64,000 nucleotides of DNA, from positions 2,604,001-2,668,000 of the forward strand of contig OZ220224.1 in the NCBI GenBank assembly GCA_964291485.2, in the 5' to 3' direction. The notes beneath the pieces were generated by a model, which saw only the letters and a list, made by a program, of their open reading frames with translations, was not told where the DNA came from and ran no database searches. Position numbers and translations under genes: made by a program. How positions within the stretch are numbered: the first letter of the stretch is position 1; each line of letters begins with the position of its first letter. Origin of the DNA: Kistimonas sp964291485. Its GTDB lineage: Bacteria; Pseudomonadota; Gammaproteobacteria; Pseudomonadales; Endozoicomonadaceae. Shown piece by piece: positions 7,022 to 16,023 of this stretch.

Positions 7022-9667
7022 TCACACCAGTGACTTATTGACCACTTCAAAGACATCTTTTGACAGTTCATTCGCCTGGATACGCTCCAGAGCCGCTTTC
7101 ATCTGGGCGCCACGCTGTTCATCGTAACGACGCCAGCGGGTCAGAGGCGTCAGCATGCGGGCGGCAATCTGGGGGTTCTGCTTATCCAGTTTGATGATGT
7201 TGTCTGCGAGGAATGCGTACCCTTCCCCTGAGATGTCATGAAAGCGCTTCAGGTTGCGCATGCAGAACGCACCAATCAGCGAGCGCAGCTTGTTGGGGTT
7301 ACGGTAGTCAAATACCGGATGCTCCATCAACTGTTTAACCCGCTCCAGTGATCCCATACGCGACCCACCAACCTGCACGGACAACCACATATCCATCACA
7401 TTAGCATCATCCTTCCACTGGTCATGGAACGCCGACAGCAACGCTTCTGCTTTTTCCGGTGCCGACGGATGTGCCCCGTTCACCACACAGGACAGCGCCG
7501 CCATCTGGTCCGTCATATTGGTGGCCTGCCTGAACTGGGTTTCCGCCAGTGCCAGCATGGCGGGCGAATCGAGTTCCGTGAGGTAACCGAGGCAAATATT
7601 CTTCAGCTGTCGCTCGGCGATATCCGCTGCTTCCGGCACATACGGCTTCTCGACAGCCAAGCCGCGATACACCGCCTGAAGTGGCTCACTGAGACTCTTC
7701 GCCAACTCTGCACGGACAAACTCCCGTGCCTCATGGATTGCATAGACATCAATGACAGCCATTTGCTCAGACAGCCATTGTTCAGACGGCAATGTCAGCA
7801 TTTCTGCTACCATGGCTTTGTCAGCCGTCTCGTCTTCCAGCAGTTCGCGCCAGGCCTCAATCAATCGTGTATCCAGTGATAACGGCTTGGCAGCCTGAAT
7901 ATCACGCACCAATTCCAGGATGGTATCGGTTGCCAGTCGCTGACAGCTGTCCCAGCGGTTGAAGCCGTCTTCATCATGGCGCATCAGAAACAGCAGATCT
8001 TCACGACTGTAGTCGTAGTTCAGTTTGACCGGCGCAGAGAAGCCGCGCAGCAGCGACGGCAACGGCCGTTCTGCCATATTCTCAAAGACAAACTGCTGGC
8101 TGGCTTCCCGCACTTCCAGAACGGTTGTGGTTTCGCCTTTCTCACCGATCGGCAGATTGACACCTGCTGGCGACAGCAAGCCTATCGCCAGGGGAATATG
8201 GAAAGGTTCCTTGCTATCTTGCCCGGGCGTTGAAGGACAGCTTTGCGTCACGTCCAGCACGTAACGCTGATTTTCAGCATCATAACTGTCCGTGACATCC
8301 AGAACCGGAGTGCCGGCCTGGGTATACCAGCGCATGAACTGGCCCAAATCGACACCATTAGCATCTTCCATGGCGCGAACAAAGTCCTCGCAGGTCACGG
8401 CCTGACCGTCATGCCGTTCAAAGTAAAGATCACTGCCCTTTCTGAAACCATCCCTGCCCACCAGGTTGTGAATCATCCGGACAATTTCCGCCCCTTTCTC
8501 ATACACCGTCAGCGTGTAGAAGTTGGAGATTTCTATAAACGACGATGGACGAACCGGGTGCGCCATCGGACCCGCATCCTCTGCAAACTGGGCGCTACGC
8601 AGGTGATTGACGTCTTCAATCCGTTTCACCGTACGGGAATTCATATCGGCCGAGAACTCGGAATCCCGGAAAACCGTAAACCCTTCTTTCAGGCTGAGCT
8701 GGAACCAGTCCCGGCAGGTTACCCGGTTACCGGACCAGTTATGGAAATACTCATGAGCGACAATGGCCTCAATGCGCTGGAATGTGGTGTCCGTCGCGGT
8801 ATCGTGCCGGGCCAGAACACAGGAGGAATTGAAAATATTCAACCCCTTGTTTTCCATGGCGCCCATATTGAAGTCATCCACGGCCACGATCATGAAGATA
8901 TCGAGGTCATACTCACGCCCATAGACCTCTTCATCCCAGCGCATGGATTTCTTCAGGGAATGCATCGCATGATCACACTTGGTGATATTGTGCGGTTCCG
9001 TGAAGATCTGAAGAGTGACGTCGCGACCGCTCTGGGTGGTAAACGTATCTTCGACATGGGCAAGATTCCCTGCCACCAGCGCAAACAGATAGGCTGGCTT
9101 TTTGAACGGATCTTCCCACACTTTCCAGTGGCGACCATCCTCGGTCTCACCCTGTTCAATGCAGTTACCGTTGGAGAGGAGCACCGGATACTTTGCCTTA
9201 TCTGCGCTAATCCGGGTGGTGAAGAGTGACATCACATCCGGCCGGTCCAAATACCAGGTAATACGACGAAAACCTTCTGCTTCGCACTGGGTGCAGTACA
9301 TACCGCCGGACTTGTACAGCCCTTCCATTGAGGTATTATCCTGTGGCGCCAGCACCGACACAATTTCGGTTTCAAAGTGATCACTGCTGACCGGCAACGT
9401 CAGCGTTTCCGATGTCATCGTATACTGATCAGCACTCAGTTCGACACCATCGACTTTGACCTGCGCCAACTTCATATCGGCATTGCCGTGCAAGACCAGC
9501 GCCGGCAACTGACTGTCGTGGCGATCCCGGTTCAGACGGAATTGCAGGCGGGCCGTTACCCGGGTTTCGTTTTCACCCAGATCAAACGACAGGTCAGTCT
9601 TGTCGATCCAGTAATCGGGTTCCTGATAATCCTTGAGATAAATCGCGCCGGGTTGTGCGTCTTTCAT
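7022..9667 (-). CDS. pepN: Aminopeptidase N (M1 zinc metallopeptidase)
   Basis: The 881-residue length equals that of gammaproteobacterial PepN. The substrate-recognition motif GAMENKGLN (near residue 268) is followed by the zinc site HEYFHNW with the second ligand Glu in the downstream LKEGFTVF segment, the HExxH-x18-E arrangement of M1 peptidases. The enzyme removes N-terminal amino acids from peptides in the cytoplasm, and there is no signal peptide. It is followed by two inverted repeats likely to end transcription. The DUF2797 gene lies 99 bases upstream in the same direction. No key residue is missing. Confidence 0.97.
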   Translation of the reverse strand: MKDAQPGAIYLKDYQEPDYWIDKTDLSFDLGENETRVTARLQFRLNRDRHDSQLPALVLHGNADMKLAQVKVDGVELSADQYTMTSETLTLPVSSDHFETEIVSVLAPQDNTSMEGLYKSGGMYCTQCEAEGFRRITWYLDRPDVMSLFTTRISADKAKYPVLLSNGNCIEQGETEDGRHWKVWEDPFKKPAYLFALVAGNLAHVEDTFTTQSGRDVTLQIFTEPHNITKCDHAMHSLKKSMRWDEEVYGREYDLDIFMIVAVDDFNMGAMENKGLNIFNSSCVLARHDTATDTTFQRIEAIVAHEYFHNWSGNRVTCRDWFQLSLKEGFTVFRDSEFSADMNSRTVKRIEDVNHLRSAQFAEDAGPMAHPVRPSSFIEISNFYTLTVYEKGAEIVRMIHNLVGRDGFRKGSDLYFERHDGQAVTCEDFVRAMEDANGVDLGQFMRWYTQAGTPVLDVTDSYDAENQRYVLDVTQSCPSTPGQDSKEPFHIPLAIGLLSPAGVNLPIGEKGETTTVLEVREASQQFVFENMAERPLPSLLRGFSAPVKLNYDYSREDLLFLMRHDEDGFNRWDSCQRLATDTILELVRDIQAAKPLSLDTRLIEAWRELLEDETADKAMVAEMLTLPSEQWLSEQMAVIDVYAIHEAREFVRAELAKSLSEPLQAVYRGLAVEKPYVPEAADIAERQLKNICLGYLTELDSPAMLALAETQFRQATNMTDQMAALSCVVNGAHPSAPEKAEALLSAFHDQWKDDANVMDMWLSVQVGGSRMGSLERVKQLMEHPVFDYRNPNKLRSLIGAFCMRNLKRFHDISGEGYAFLADNIIKLDKQNPQIAARMLTPLTRWRRYDEQRGAQMKAALERIQANELSKDVFEVVNKSLV

Positions 9668-9766
9668 CGTATGCTCCTTGGGTCATGGTCTGTCTCTTTC
9701 AGACAAACCAACAGACGGCTTGTTCCTGAGATCAATAGGTCCTTGTGAAATGTGAGACTTCTGGTC

Positions 9767-10636
9767 TCAACCTGCCACGGAAACGCTCACTTGGTAGGCG
9801 GTATATTTCCGGATATTGATCACACCGGTATCCAACAGCAGATATTGCCCTTTAATGCCCTGAAGCACCCCTTCGACCAGCGGTGTCTTGTCCAGGTTAA
9901 AGGAGGTCACTTTGACCGGGTATTGCTGAACAGGGTAACTGAAGTGGTAGTGCTCTGCATCCAGCACAGGCTGTATCGCCTGAACGCCGTATTCCTGCTG
10001 CATCGCCGCGATATCATCGCCAAAACGCTCAAACAGGGCGTCTCTTTCTGCGGCCAGATCAATTTCAGTCACCTGACCTTTCAACATCGCACGCCAGTTG
10101 GTGCGATCCTTGACGGCAGACCGGAACAGGTCTTCCACCAGTCCCGATAATCGCCGGGTAGCTACCCGGAAAATCGGCAGCGCATCCACCGCACCCTGGT
10201 CAATCCAGCGAACCGGCACCTGGTTCAAGCGGGTAATACCCACCTTGACGCCCGATGAATTCGCCAGGTACACCACATGATCTGTCATGCAGTTGCGCTC
10301 GCCCCACTCCGGCTCACGGCAGGTGCCTGCATCATAGTGACACTTTTCCGGGCTCATTATGCAACTGTCGCAGGCCGCCAACTTGCGGAAGCAGGGATAA
10401 CAGAAGCCCTGGTTAAAGCTCTTTTTGGTCTTTCGACCGCAATGGACGCAATTGATGGCCCCTGCATACTGGATGGATAGTTTTTCTCCCATCAATGCAT
10501 TGAGTGGCAGCAGATCATCACCGACTGGCAGTCGATAGTGAACCACCCCATCCACCAGCTCACCCTGCATTTTCCTGAGCGCCCCCGAAAGAACGTTGGC
10601 GCCGTCTATTACCTGTTCTGTCAACTTACACTCCAT
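9767..10636 (-). CDS. DUF2797 family protein with zinc-binding cysteines
   Basis: A 289-residue cytoplasmic protein matching the DUF2797 family. Residues about 60-110 hold a cysteine-rich segment (CVHCGRKTKK, then CYPCF, CDSC, and CHYDAGTCREPEWGE) able to bind zinc. It continues into HVVYLANSSGVKVGITR, which resembles the GIY-YIG-like start seen in this family, though a nuclease activity is not shown. The function is not established. It is the fifth gene in a same-strand row nadK - phosphoesterase - rhomboid - DUF1315 - this gene, with a 9-base gap to the DUF1315 gene, so cotranscription is likely. Confidence 0.85.
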   Translation of the reverse strand: MECKLTEQVIDGANVLSGALRKMQGELVDGVVHYRLPVGDDLLPLNALMGEKLSIQYAGAINCVHCGRKTKKSFNQGFCYPCFRKLAACDSCIMSPEKCHYDAGTCREPEWGERNCMTDHVVYLANSSGVKVGITRLNQVPVRWIDQGAVDALPIFRVATRRLSGLVEDLFRSAVKDRTNWRAMLKGQVTEIDLAAERDALFERFGDDIAAMQQEYGVQAIQPVLDAEHYHFSYPVQQYPVKVTSFNLDKTPLVEGVLQGIKGQYLLLDTGVINIRKYTAYQVSVSVAG

Positions 10637-10645
10637 TTTCCGGGT

Positions 10646-10918
10646 TCAGGCATCCCTGAAGCGCAGAATGGTTTCATTGTCCTTGCTTTCATCGGACGAC
10701 GTGTCATTGTTATGCGAACTACACGCCTGCGCCATGTAGCCCGTGCGCTCACTTTCCGGGAGATGGTAACTTTCCCAGGCAATCACCGCCTGCAGGCTGG
10801 ATTCACGCTGCTCCGGCGTCAATTTACGGCCATCCGGCCATTTGCCCAGCTCTACCGCACGACGCAGGTTCGCCACGGTTTCAGACGTCATGGTTTTGAT
10901 TAACTGATCGAAGTCCAT
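10646..10918 (-). CDS. DUF1315 (YeaC-like) protein
   Basis: A 90-residue protein beginning MDFDQLIKTMT and carrying GKWPDGRKLT-x-E-Q-R, the signature of the DUF1315/YeaC family. An AGGGGGA ribosome site five bases upstream fixes the ATG at 10918 rather than an earlier in-frame codon at 10933. The function is unknown. It is small, soluble and without cysteine clusters. It sits between the rhomboid protease gene (31 bases upstream) and DUF2797 (9 bases downstream). Confidence 0.85.
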   Translation of the reverse strand: MDFDQLIKTMTSETVANLRRAVELGKWPDGRKLTPEQRESSLQAVIAWESYHLPESERTGYMAQACSSHNNDTSSDESKDNETILRFRDA

Positions 10919-10949
10919 TATTCCCCCTGTCACAGAATCGCTATAGCGC

Positions 10950-11834
10950 TCACGCGTCTTTTATCACGTTTTGCTTTTCGCCCCGAAAACGGTTGTAGAG
11001 CCAACCACAGGCGGCACCACTCAGCAGACCGCCGGCATGGGCCGTATTCGCCATCTGGCCAAACCCAATCGCCCCCAGCACACCGGTAAAACCAATGACC
11101 AGCCAGATCAGCATGAACATATAAATGCCGGAGGGTACGCCATAGAGTCCTGGCTGCTCTTTTTCGCGAATCCACAAAAAGCCCATCAGGCCATATATGA
11201 CACCGGAGAATCCACCAAACAGCGCCACACTGCCACCAAACTGATACTGGGCGACATTGGAAACCAACCCCGTCACAATAATTAAGAGTGCCAGGAAAAA
11301 ACTGCCATGATGTAACTCAAGCCGTCGCCCGAATTCCAGCAACCAAAGCATGTTGAATGCCAGGTGCAAAATACCAAAATGCAGAAAAATAGGGCTCAGA
11401 AGACGCCAATACTCGCCATGGGACAGGCTATAGGACAAGGGCACGAAACGGATATATTCGCCGGCAATGTCAAAATTGAGAAACGAAAACCAGGCAACTG
11501 TCTGATAGTCATTGCCCAACCGGGTAATAAATGCCACCACCAGGCACGCGACCAGAAACAGCAAGGTGGCCGGCATCCGTTTCCAGTCCGCCAGTGGGCC
11601 ACTCATCAGACCATGCCGCTTCCACCACTGGACTTTGACCTCACCCAGCTGCAGCAACCCTGCTTGCCAGTCAGCAAAAAACTGCTCTACCTGTGCCGCA
11701 TTGCCGGGATTTTCCAGCCACAACACCTGCCGACCACCTTCCTCGGTGATCCTGTGAGCAATCCCGTCCCGCCAGAGAAAGGCAGAAAACGGCAGCAGGT
11801 CTGTCTCCATAGACACTTCAAATAAACGTTGCAT
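10950..11834 (-). CDS. Rhomboid-family intramembrane serine protease
   Basis: About 294 residues. A cytosolic N-terminal domain of roughly 85 residues precedes six membrane segments. The catalytic Ser is in GGFSGVIYG (Ser about 210) and the catalytic His in NTAHAGG (His about 266); HLAFNMLW carries the conserved His and Asn of the oxyanion region. Rhomboids cut transmembrane proteins inside the membrane. The N-domain plus six-TM layout is like E. coli GlpG. I chose the ATG at 11834; the upstream in-frame TTG has no ribosome site, and the site for 11834 itself is weak. No substrate is evident among neighbours. Confidence 0.88.
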   Translation of the reverse strand: MQRLFEVSMETDLLPFSAFLWRDGIAHRITEEGGRQVLWLENPGNAAQVEQFFADWQAGLLQLGEVKVQWWKRHGLMSGPLADWKRMPATLLFLVACLVVAFITRLGNDYQTVAWFSFLNFDIAGEYIRFVPLSYSLSHGEYWRLLSPIFLHFGILHLAFNMLWLLEFGRRLELHHGSFFLALLIIVTGLVSNVAQYQFGGSVALFGGFSGVIYGLMGFLWIREKEQPGLYGVPSGIYMFMLIWLVIGFTGVLGAIGFGQMANTAHAGGLLSGAACGWLYNRFRGEKQNVIKDA

Positions 11835-11862
11835 GGTTGTCTCGCAGATCAATCGTCATAAA

Positions 11863-12861
11863 TTAAAAAGAAGCCGATGCCGTGAACGGCTCATCCGGGT
11901 CCACATCCACCCAGACAAAGTGACTGTGCTTGAGCCAGCGCTCATTGCTCATCCGGTAGGCGACCAGTTTGCCATATTTGACGGCACTGTAATCCAGGCA
12001 GGCAATATTGGGCCGGATCAACGCGGGCGTACCGGAGCGCCAGTAGTGCCCAAAGAACAATGCCGGCTGGTCCGGGTCATAGTAGGGAATGCGTTCAAGA
12101 TCATCCGGAGTCAGCTTGCGACCAGCCAGTTCCGGCGGCAGCGGATCAGGCTGGAAGACTACATCGTTGAGGGTATCCGGGTACTGCTGCCAGAAAGCCG
12201 CCCGGAAAAAGCGACGCACCAGGCCATCCTTACTGGTCATGGTCATGCCATCCGGCAAAGGCAGGTCAATGCCACGCAGCAGGTGATCCACCGTGCGGTT
12301 GGCAAAGCTGCCATAAACGGCCGATGCCTGTAGAAATTCAGTGTCGATGGTATTGTGCTGATAACGGCGACGGAACTCGCCAATCAAGCGGGGATCCCAG
12401 CAGGCATGCACCACCCGGAAACGGCGGAATTCCAGAAACAACGGCAAGGTCATCAGCCACTGCACATGATCGGCCAGCTCATCGGCATGGCCGGCAAACT
12501 GCTCGAGCGTTTCCCTGACCAGGCGACAGTTACGTTCCGTATGAGGTCTCAGAAACTCCAGCCCGGAACCTTCCATGCCCGGTGTGAGAAATGCCAGCAA
12601 ATTATATTCATGGTTACCCATGACCAACTGTGCGGCACCCGCTTCCACCATATCCCGCACAGTCCGCAGGGACTCTCGAATCCGCGGCCCACGATCCACA
12701 ATATCACCGACAAAAACAGCCTGCCGGTCCGGATGGCGCCAGATACCATCCACCTGTCTATAGCCCAGTTCCGCCAGCAGGCGGCACAGGGTGTTGTTGC
12801 AGCCGTGGACATCGCCAATCAGGTCATAGCCCTGATGACACACACTGTCTGCATATTCCAT
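11863..12861 (-). CDS. Metallophosphoesterase (calcineurin-like, PP2A-type)
   Basis: A 332-residue protein with the ordered metal-binding motifs of calcineurin-like phosphoesterases: GDVHGC (GDxHG) near residue 20, VGDIVDRGP (GDxxDRG) near 50, and MGNHEYN (GNHE) near 80, with later His ligands (VVHACWDP and FGHYW). It probably hydrolyses phosphoesters; members act on phosphoproteins or on dinucleotide polyphosphates, and I cannot tell which. The ATG at 12861 is preceded by GGAG with a six-base gap, whereas the earlier TTG overlaps that site. It lies between nadK (56 bases) and the rhomboid gene (28 bases). Confidence 0.85.
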   Translation of the reverse strand: MEYADSVCHQGYDLIGDVHGCNNTLCRLLAELGYRQVDGIWRHPDRQAVFVGDIVDRGPRIRESLRTVRDMVEAGAAQLVMGNHEYNLLAFLTPGMEGSGLEFLRPHTERNCRLVRETLEQFAGHADELADHVQWLMTLPLFLEFRRFRVVHACWDPRLIGEFRRRYQHNTIDTEFLQASAVYGSFANRTVDHLLRGIDLPLPDGMTMTSKDGLVRRFFRAAFWQQYPDTLNDVVFQPDPLPPELAGRKLTPDDLERIPYYDPDQPALFFGHYWRSGTPALIRPNIACLDYSAVKYGKLVAYRMSNERWLKHSHFVWVDVDPDEPFTASASF

Positions 12862-12917
12862 GACGTACTCCAATCCAGGAAATCAGTGCCTGAATAACGT
12901 TAGACCGCGTGGGGCGC

Positions 12918-13799
12918 TTAGCTATCCAGGCGATTACCCCACCCAAGCTTGGTGCGGCACACTTCGTAGTAGTTATGATTGAGGGGATGGATGAGACGCA
13001 GTTTGTACGGTTTCTTATGGACAGTCACGGTATCACCCGGGGCTGCCGTGATATGCACCTGACCATCGCAGCTGAGCTGCGGATAGGTCGGGTTATTACG
13101 GCCGATGACAATTTTCAGCTCACTGTTGCCGTCGATAACAATCGGACGGCTGCTGAGGGTATGGGGGAACATCGGCACCAGCACCAGGGCATCCAGACGA
13201 GGATGCATGATCGGGCCGCCGCCAGATAACGCATAGGCCGTGGAACCGGTCGGTGTCGCCACAATCAAACCATCAGAGCGCTGGCTGTAGACGAACTGGC
13301 CTTCAATGAAGAGTTCAAACTCAATCATCCGGGTCGCCTTACCCGGATGGAGCACCACCTCGTTCAGGGCGCCGGCGCGGCCAATGACCTCGCCTTCCCG
13401 TTTGATGGTCATTTCCAGCAGGAACCGACTCTCGACGATATATTTGCCTTCCAACACCTCGCCGACCTGCTCTTCCAGGTTGTCAGGCTGGATATCGGTG
13501 AGAAACCCGAGGCTTCCACGGTTCACACCCAGCACCGGCACGTTATGCTGCGCCAGCGCCCGGGCCGCGCCCAGCATACTGCCGTCGCCACCGACGACGA
13601 TCACCAGGTCGCAGATTTCCCCCATCATTTTCCGGTTGCAGACCTGCAGCCCGTGACCGGGTAACAGTTGCGCCAATGGCTCTTCCAGAATAACGTGCAG
13701 GTGACGGGACAACAGAAACTGTTTCAGCCGCTTGAGCGTCTCCACAACCTGGACACTGCCCAGACGACCGATGATCCCAATGTTCTTGAACTGTTCCAT
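12918..13799 (-). CDS. nadK: NAD kinase
   Basis: The 293-residue length is typical. Near residue 70 it has the nucleotide-binding GGDGSMLGAAR motif (GGDG with catalytic Asp), followed by NRGSLGFLTD, and in the C-terminal domain the ATPTGSTAYALSGGGP segment. It phosphorylates NAD+ to NADP+ in the cytoplasm and is normally essential. Its start lies 90 bases from the divergent DUF1853 gene, so a shared promoter region exists. It heads the same-strand group leading to pepN. Confidence 0.97.
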   Translation of the reverse strand: MEQFKNIGIIGRLGSVQVVETLKRLKQFLLSRHLHVILEEPLAQLLPGHGLQVCNRKMMGEICDLVIVVGGDGSMLGAARALAQHNVPVLGVNRGSLGFLTDIQPDNLEEQVGEVLEGKYIVESRFLLEMTIKREGEVIGRAGALNEVVLHPGKATRMIEFELFIEGQFVYSQRSDGLIVATPTGSTAYALSGGGPIMHPRLDALVLVPMFPHTLSSRPIVIDGNSELKIVIGRNNPTYPQLSCDGQVHITAAPGDTVTVHKKPYKLRLIHPLNHNYYEVCRTKLGWGNRLDS

Positions 13800-13889
13800 A
13801 AAACCATTGGTTATGAGAAATAGATGTTACTGTCCATTATAAACGTCCACAGCCCTGAGCGTCACAGGGTTTCTCGGGAACTCTGAGGT

Positions 13890-14825
13890 ATGAGCGTCAA
13901 TTTTTCTGCCAAACAGCTTCTAGCAGCAATCCAGTGGCTATTGGAAAGCCCGGTACTGCTGGATCACAAGCAGCATCCTGCCCTGCTGGCATCTACCCTG
14001 CCGACAGGCTGCAAGCCATTGAAACAAGACCTGACGGAATGCATCCGAGCATTGCAGAACGAATTACAGGGAAAAAGACACCATCTGCTCGGCATCTATT
14101 ACGAGACACTCTGGCAAGCCATCTTCCGACAGTTACCGGATACCCGGGTGATCAGCTGCAATCGTCAAGTTCAGGCAGGGAAACGCACCCTCGGGGAATT
14201 TGACCTGATTTATTACTGCGAAGTTCGACAGGCTTTTATTCACCGTGAAATGGCCGTCAAGTTTTACCTGGGTCTACCAAGCAGTGACTCACTCTCCGGC
14301 TGGTTTGGCCCGGGCCTGGAGGATCGCTTTGACAAAAAAGCTGACCGACTGCTGAACCACCAATCTGTGCTGGGTCAGACAACTGAAGGCCGCCATTCAT
14401 TGGAAGCCCTTGGCATTACCGAGGTTATCCCTGAAATCCTGCTGCAAGGCGGTCTGTTTTACCCCTTCGAAGGTGCATTGGCGGCACCCATCCAGTTATC
14501 TGACCAACACCTCCGTGGCGACTGGTTACCGATCGGCGCACTGGATCACTACCTTGACAGTCAAAAGTTCGACGCCGTCACTCACCTGAACAAGTCTCAA
14601 TGGATCATATCGTCCTGTGACAGCCCTCTCTCACCCATCGCCAGGAACGATATGCAGGCTGTCGACTGGCTCCGCCAACATGCAATATCTTTGCTCGAGC
14701 ACTGTAGAGGCCCCGCCATGCTGGCTGGATTAGTCTGTCAGGATGACCATTACCGCGAAACGACTCGCTTCTTTCTTGTTCCCGATAACTGGGAAGATGA
14801 GGCTCGCTTACGACTCGGTCAGTGA
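13890..14825 (+). CDS. DUF1853 family protein
   Basis: A 311-residue protein recognised as DUF1853 from the segment GKRTLGEFDLIYYC followed by HREMAVKFYLG. The pattern E-F-D ... E-x-A-V-K-F is like the core of PD-(D/E)xK nucleases, which I note as inference only; no activity is known to me. A downstream stretch (GPGLEDRFDKKADRLLNHQ) is also conserved in the family. It is divergent from nadK and its last 18 bases overlap the end of the convergent PLP enzyme gene. Confidence 0.82.
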   Translation: MSVNFSAKQLLAAIQWLLESPVLLDHKQHPALLASTLPTGCKPLKQDLTECIRALQNELQGKRHHLLGIYYETLWQAIFRQLPDTRVISCNRQVQAGKRTLGEFDLIYYCEVRQAFIHREMAVKFYLGLPSSDSLSGWFGPGLEDRFDKKADRLLNHQSVLGQTTEGRHSLEALGITEVIPEILLQGGLFYPFEGALAAPIQLSDQHLRGDWLPIGALDHYLDSQKFDAVTHLNKSQWIISSCDSPLSPIARNDMQAVDWLRQHAISLLEHCRGPAMLAGLVCQDDHYRETTRFFLVPDNWEDEARLRLGQ

Positions 14826-15746
14826 ACGGTTTCCCTGCAAGCCACCGGTATGGATTGCCAGAATGCGACTGCCAGGCTGAATATCCCCATGCTCGACCAA
14901 CTGTTCCAACGCAAAAAACAACTTACCGGTATAAACCCGATCTAGAGGCACACCTGCTCCATCACAAAAACGTCGCATAAACTGTTGCAGTTCATCGGTT
15001 TGACGCGCATATCCCCCACAATGGAACTCAGTCCTGAGCTGCCAGTTTTGATAATCACTGCCAAAATCCATCAACCGCTTGCGAATATCCTCAACCAGAA
15101 ACTCGCCTCCCTTCAAGACAGGAACACCGAGAAATCGTCCCTTCCCTTCTGCCCCCAGTATCATTCCTGCCAACGTTGCCCCTGTTCCGCAAGCAGCCGC
15201 AATAAGATCGTAATCGTCTGGCTCGATACCATGCAGAGACAGAATTTCTGCACAACCCTTCATAGCAGAAGTATTGCTACCTCCTTCAGGAACAATCCGG
15301 GTCGATGTCGGATCACAGGCCAGTGTGTCCATCAGCTCACGATGAAACTCGATATCATACCGCCGACGATAAGCGTCACGTGTCACAAAATGCAATCGCA
15401 TGCCCATCGCCTGCATATCCTGCAGTGACGGCGACAACACCGCTGGCTTATGACCCCGAATAACACCAATACATTCAATACCAACCACCTGACAGGCGGC
15501 GGCTAAGGCATGCAAATGATTCGACCAGGCACCACCAAAACTGATAACGGTACGGACACCCGTTTTGAGACACGCATCCAGGTTATATTTCAGCTTGTAC
15601 CACTTATTGCCACTGACTAATGGATGTACCAGGTCCAGCCGCAACACATCCAGATGGACAGCTGCCAATGGCCCTTTGTGAATCACAAGGTTTTGCAGGG
15701 GAACAGGTTCTTTTAACCCGGGAATAAGATCAGAAGGCAATGCCAT
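14808..15746 (-). CDS. PLP-dependent ACC deaminase / D-cysteine desulfhydrase family enzyme
   Basis: About 312 residues. The PLP-lysine region reads SGNKWYKLKYNL, followed by FGGAWSNHLHALAAA (the SNH phosphate/substrate motif), and later GTGATLAG binds the cofactor phosphate. These mark the tryptophan-synthase-beta-like family annotated as 1-aminocyclopropane-1-carboxylate deaminase or D-cysteine desulfhydrase. Substrate choice cannot be settled by eye; D-cysteine or another D-amino acid is the likelier guess in this group. The start is uncertain: ATG at 15746 best matches family N-termini, while GTG at 15788 is also in frame. The 3' end overlaps the convergent DUF1853 gene. Confidence 0.8.
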   Translation of the reverse strand: MALPSDLIPGLKEPVPLQNLVIHKGPLAAVHLDVLRLDLVHPLVSGNKWYKLKYNLDACLKTGVRTVISFGGAWSNHLHALAAACQVVGIECIGVIRGHKPAVLSPSLQDMQAMGMRLHFVTRDAYRRRYDIEFHRELMDTLACDPTSTRIVPEGGSNTSAMKGCAEILSLHGIEPDDYDLIAAACGTGATLAGMILGAEGKGRFLGVPVLKGGEFLVEDIRKRLMDFGSDYQNWQLRTEFHCGGYARQTDELQQFMRRFCDGAGVPLDRVYTGKLFFALEQLVEHGDIQPGSRILAIHTGGLQGNRSLTES

Positions 15747-16023
15747 GCAAGCAATCCGGAAAACAATCATGCGACAGAAGGCCGTCACATAAAAACGGTA
15801 AGACCTCCCAAAAGAGCGGATAATTTAGAGTATTACGGATTGATAAACCAGCTTATCAAGCGTCATCAATCGCTAAACAAACACCTCGCAACGATAAGAA
15901 CGTCACCTGAAATCTCATAATTCGTCACGTGAGCTATAGTTGATAAACCGCTGATTTACCTAGACTTACCACTGCAACACCACACCAAAAGATACTCCCC
16001 GTTTCTGATGAAGAGAGATAACC

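Noticed and set aside
8243..9229. A 328-codon open frame antisense to pepN
   Set aside because: pepN is certain on the other strand; the antisense product shows no family motif and no start signal.
15880..15980. ATAG/CTAT-like words upstream of the catalase gene suggesting an OxyR site
   Set aside because: The four-part OxyR spacing could not be matched, and no clear promoter pair was found to anchor it.
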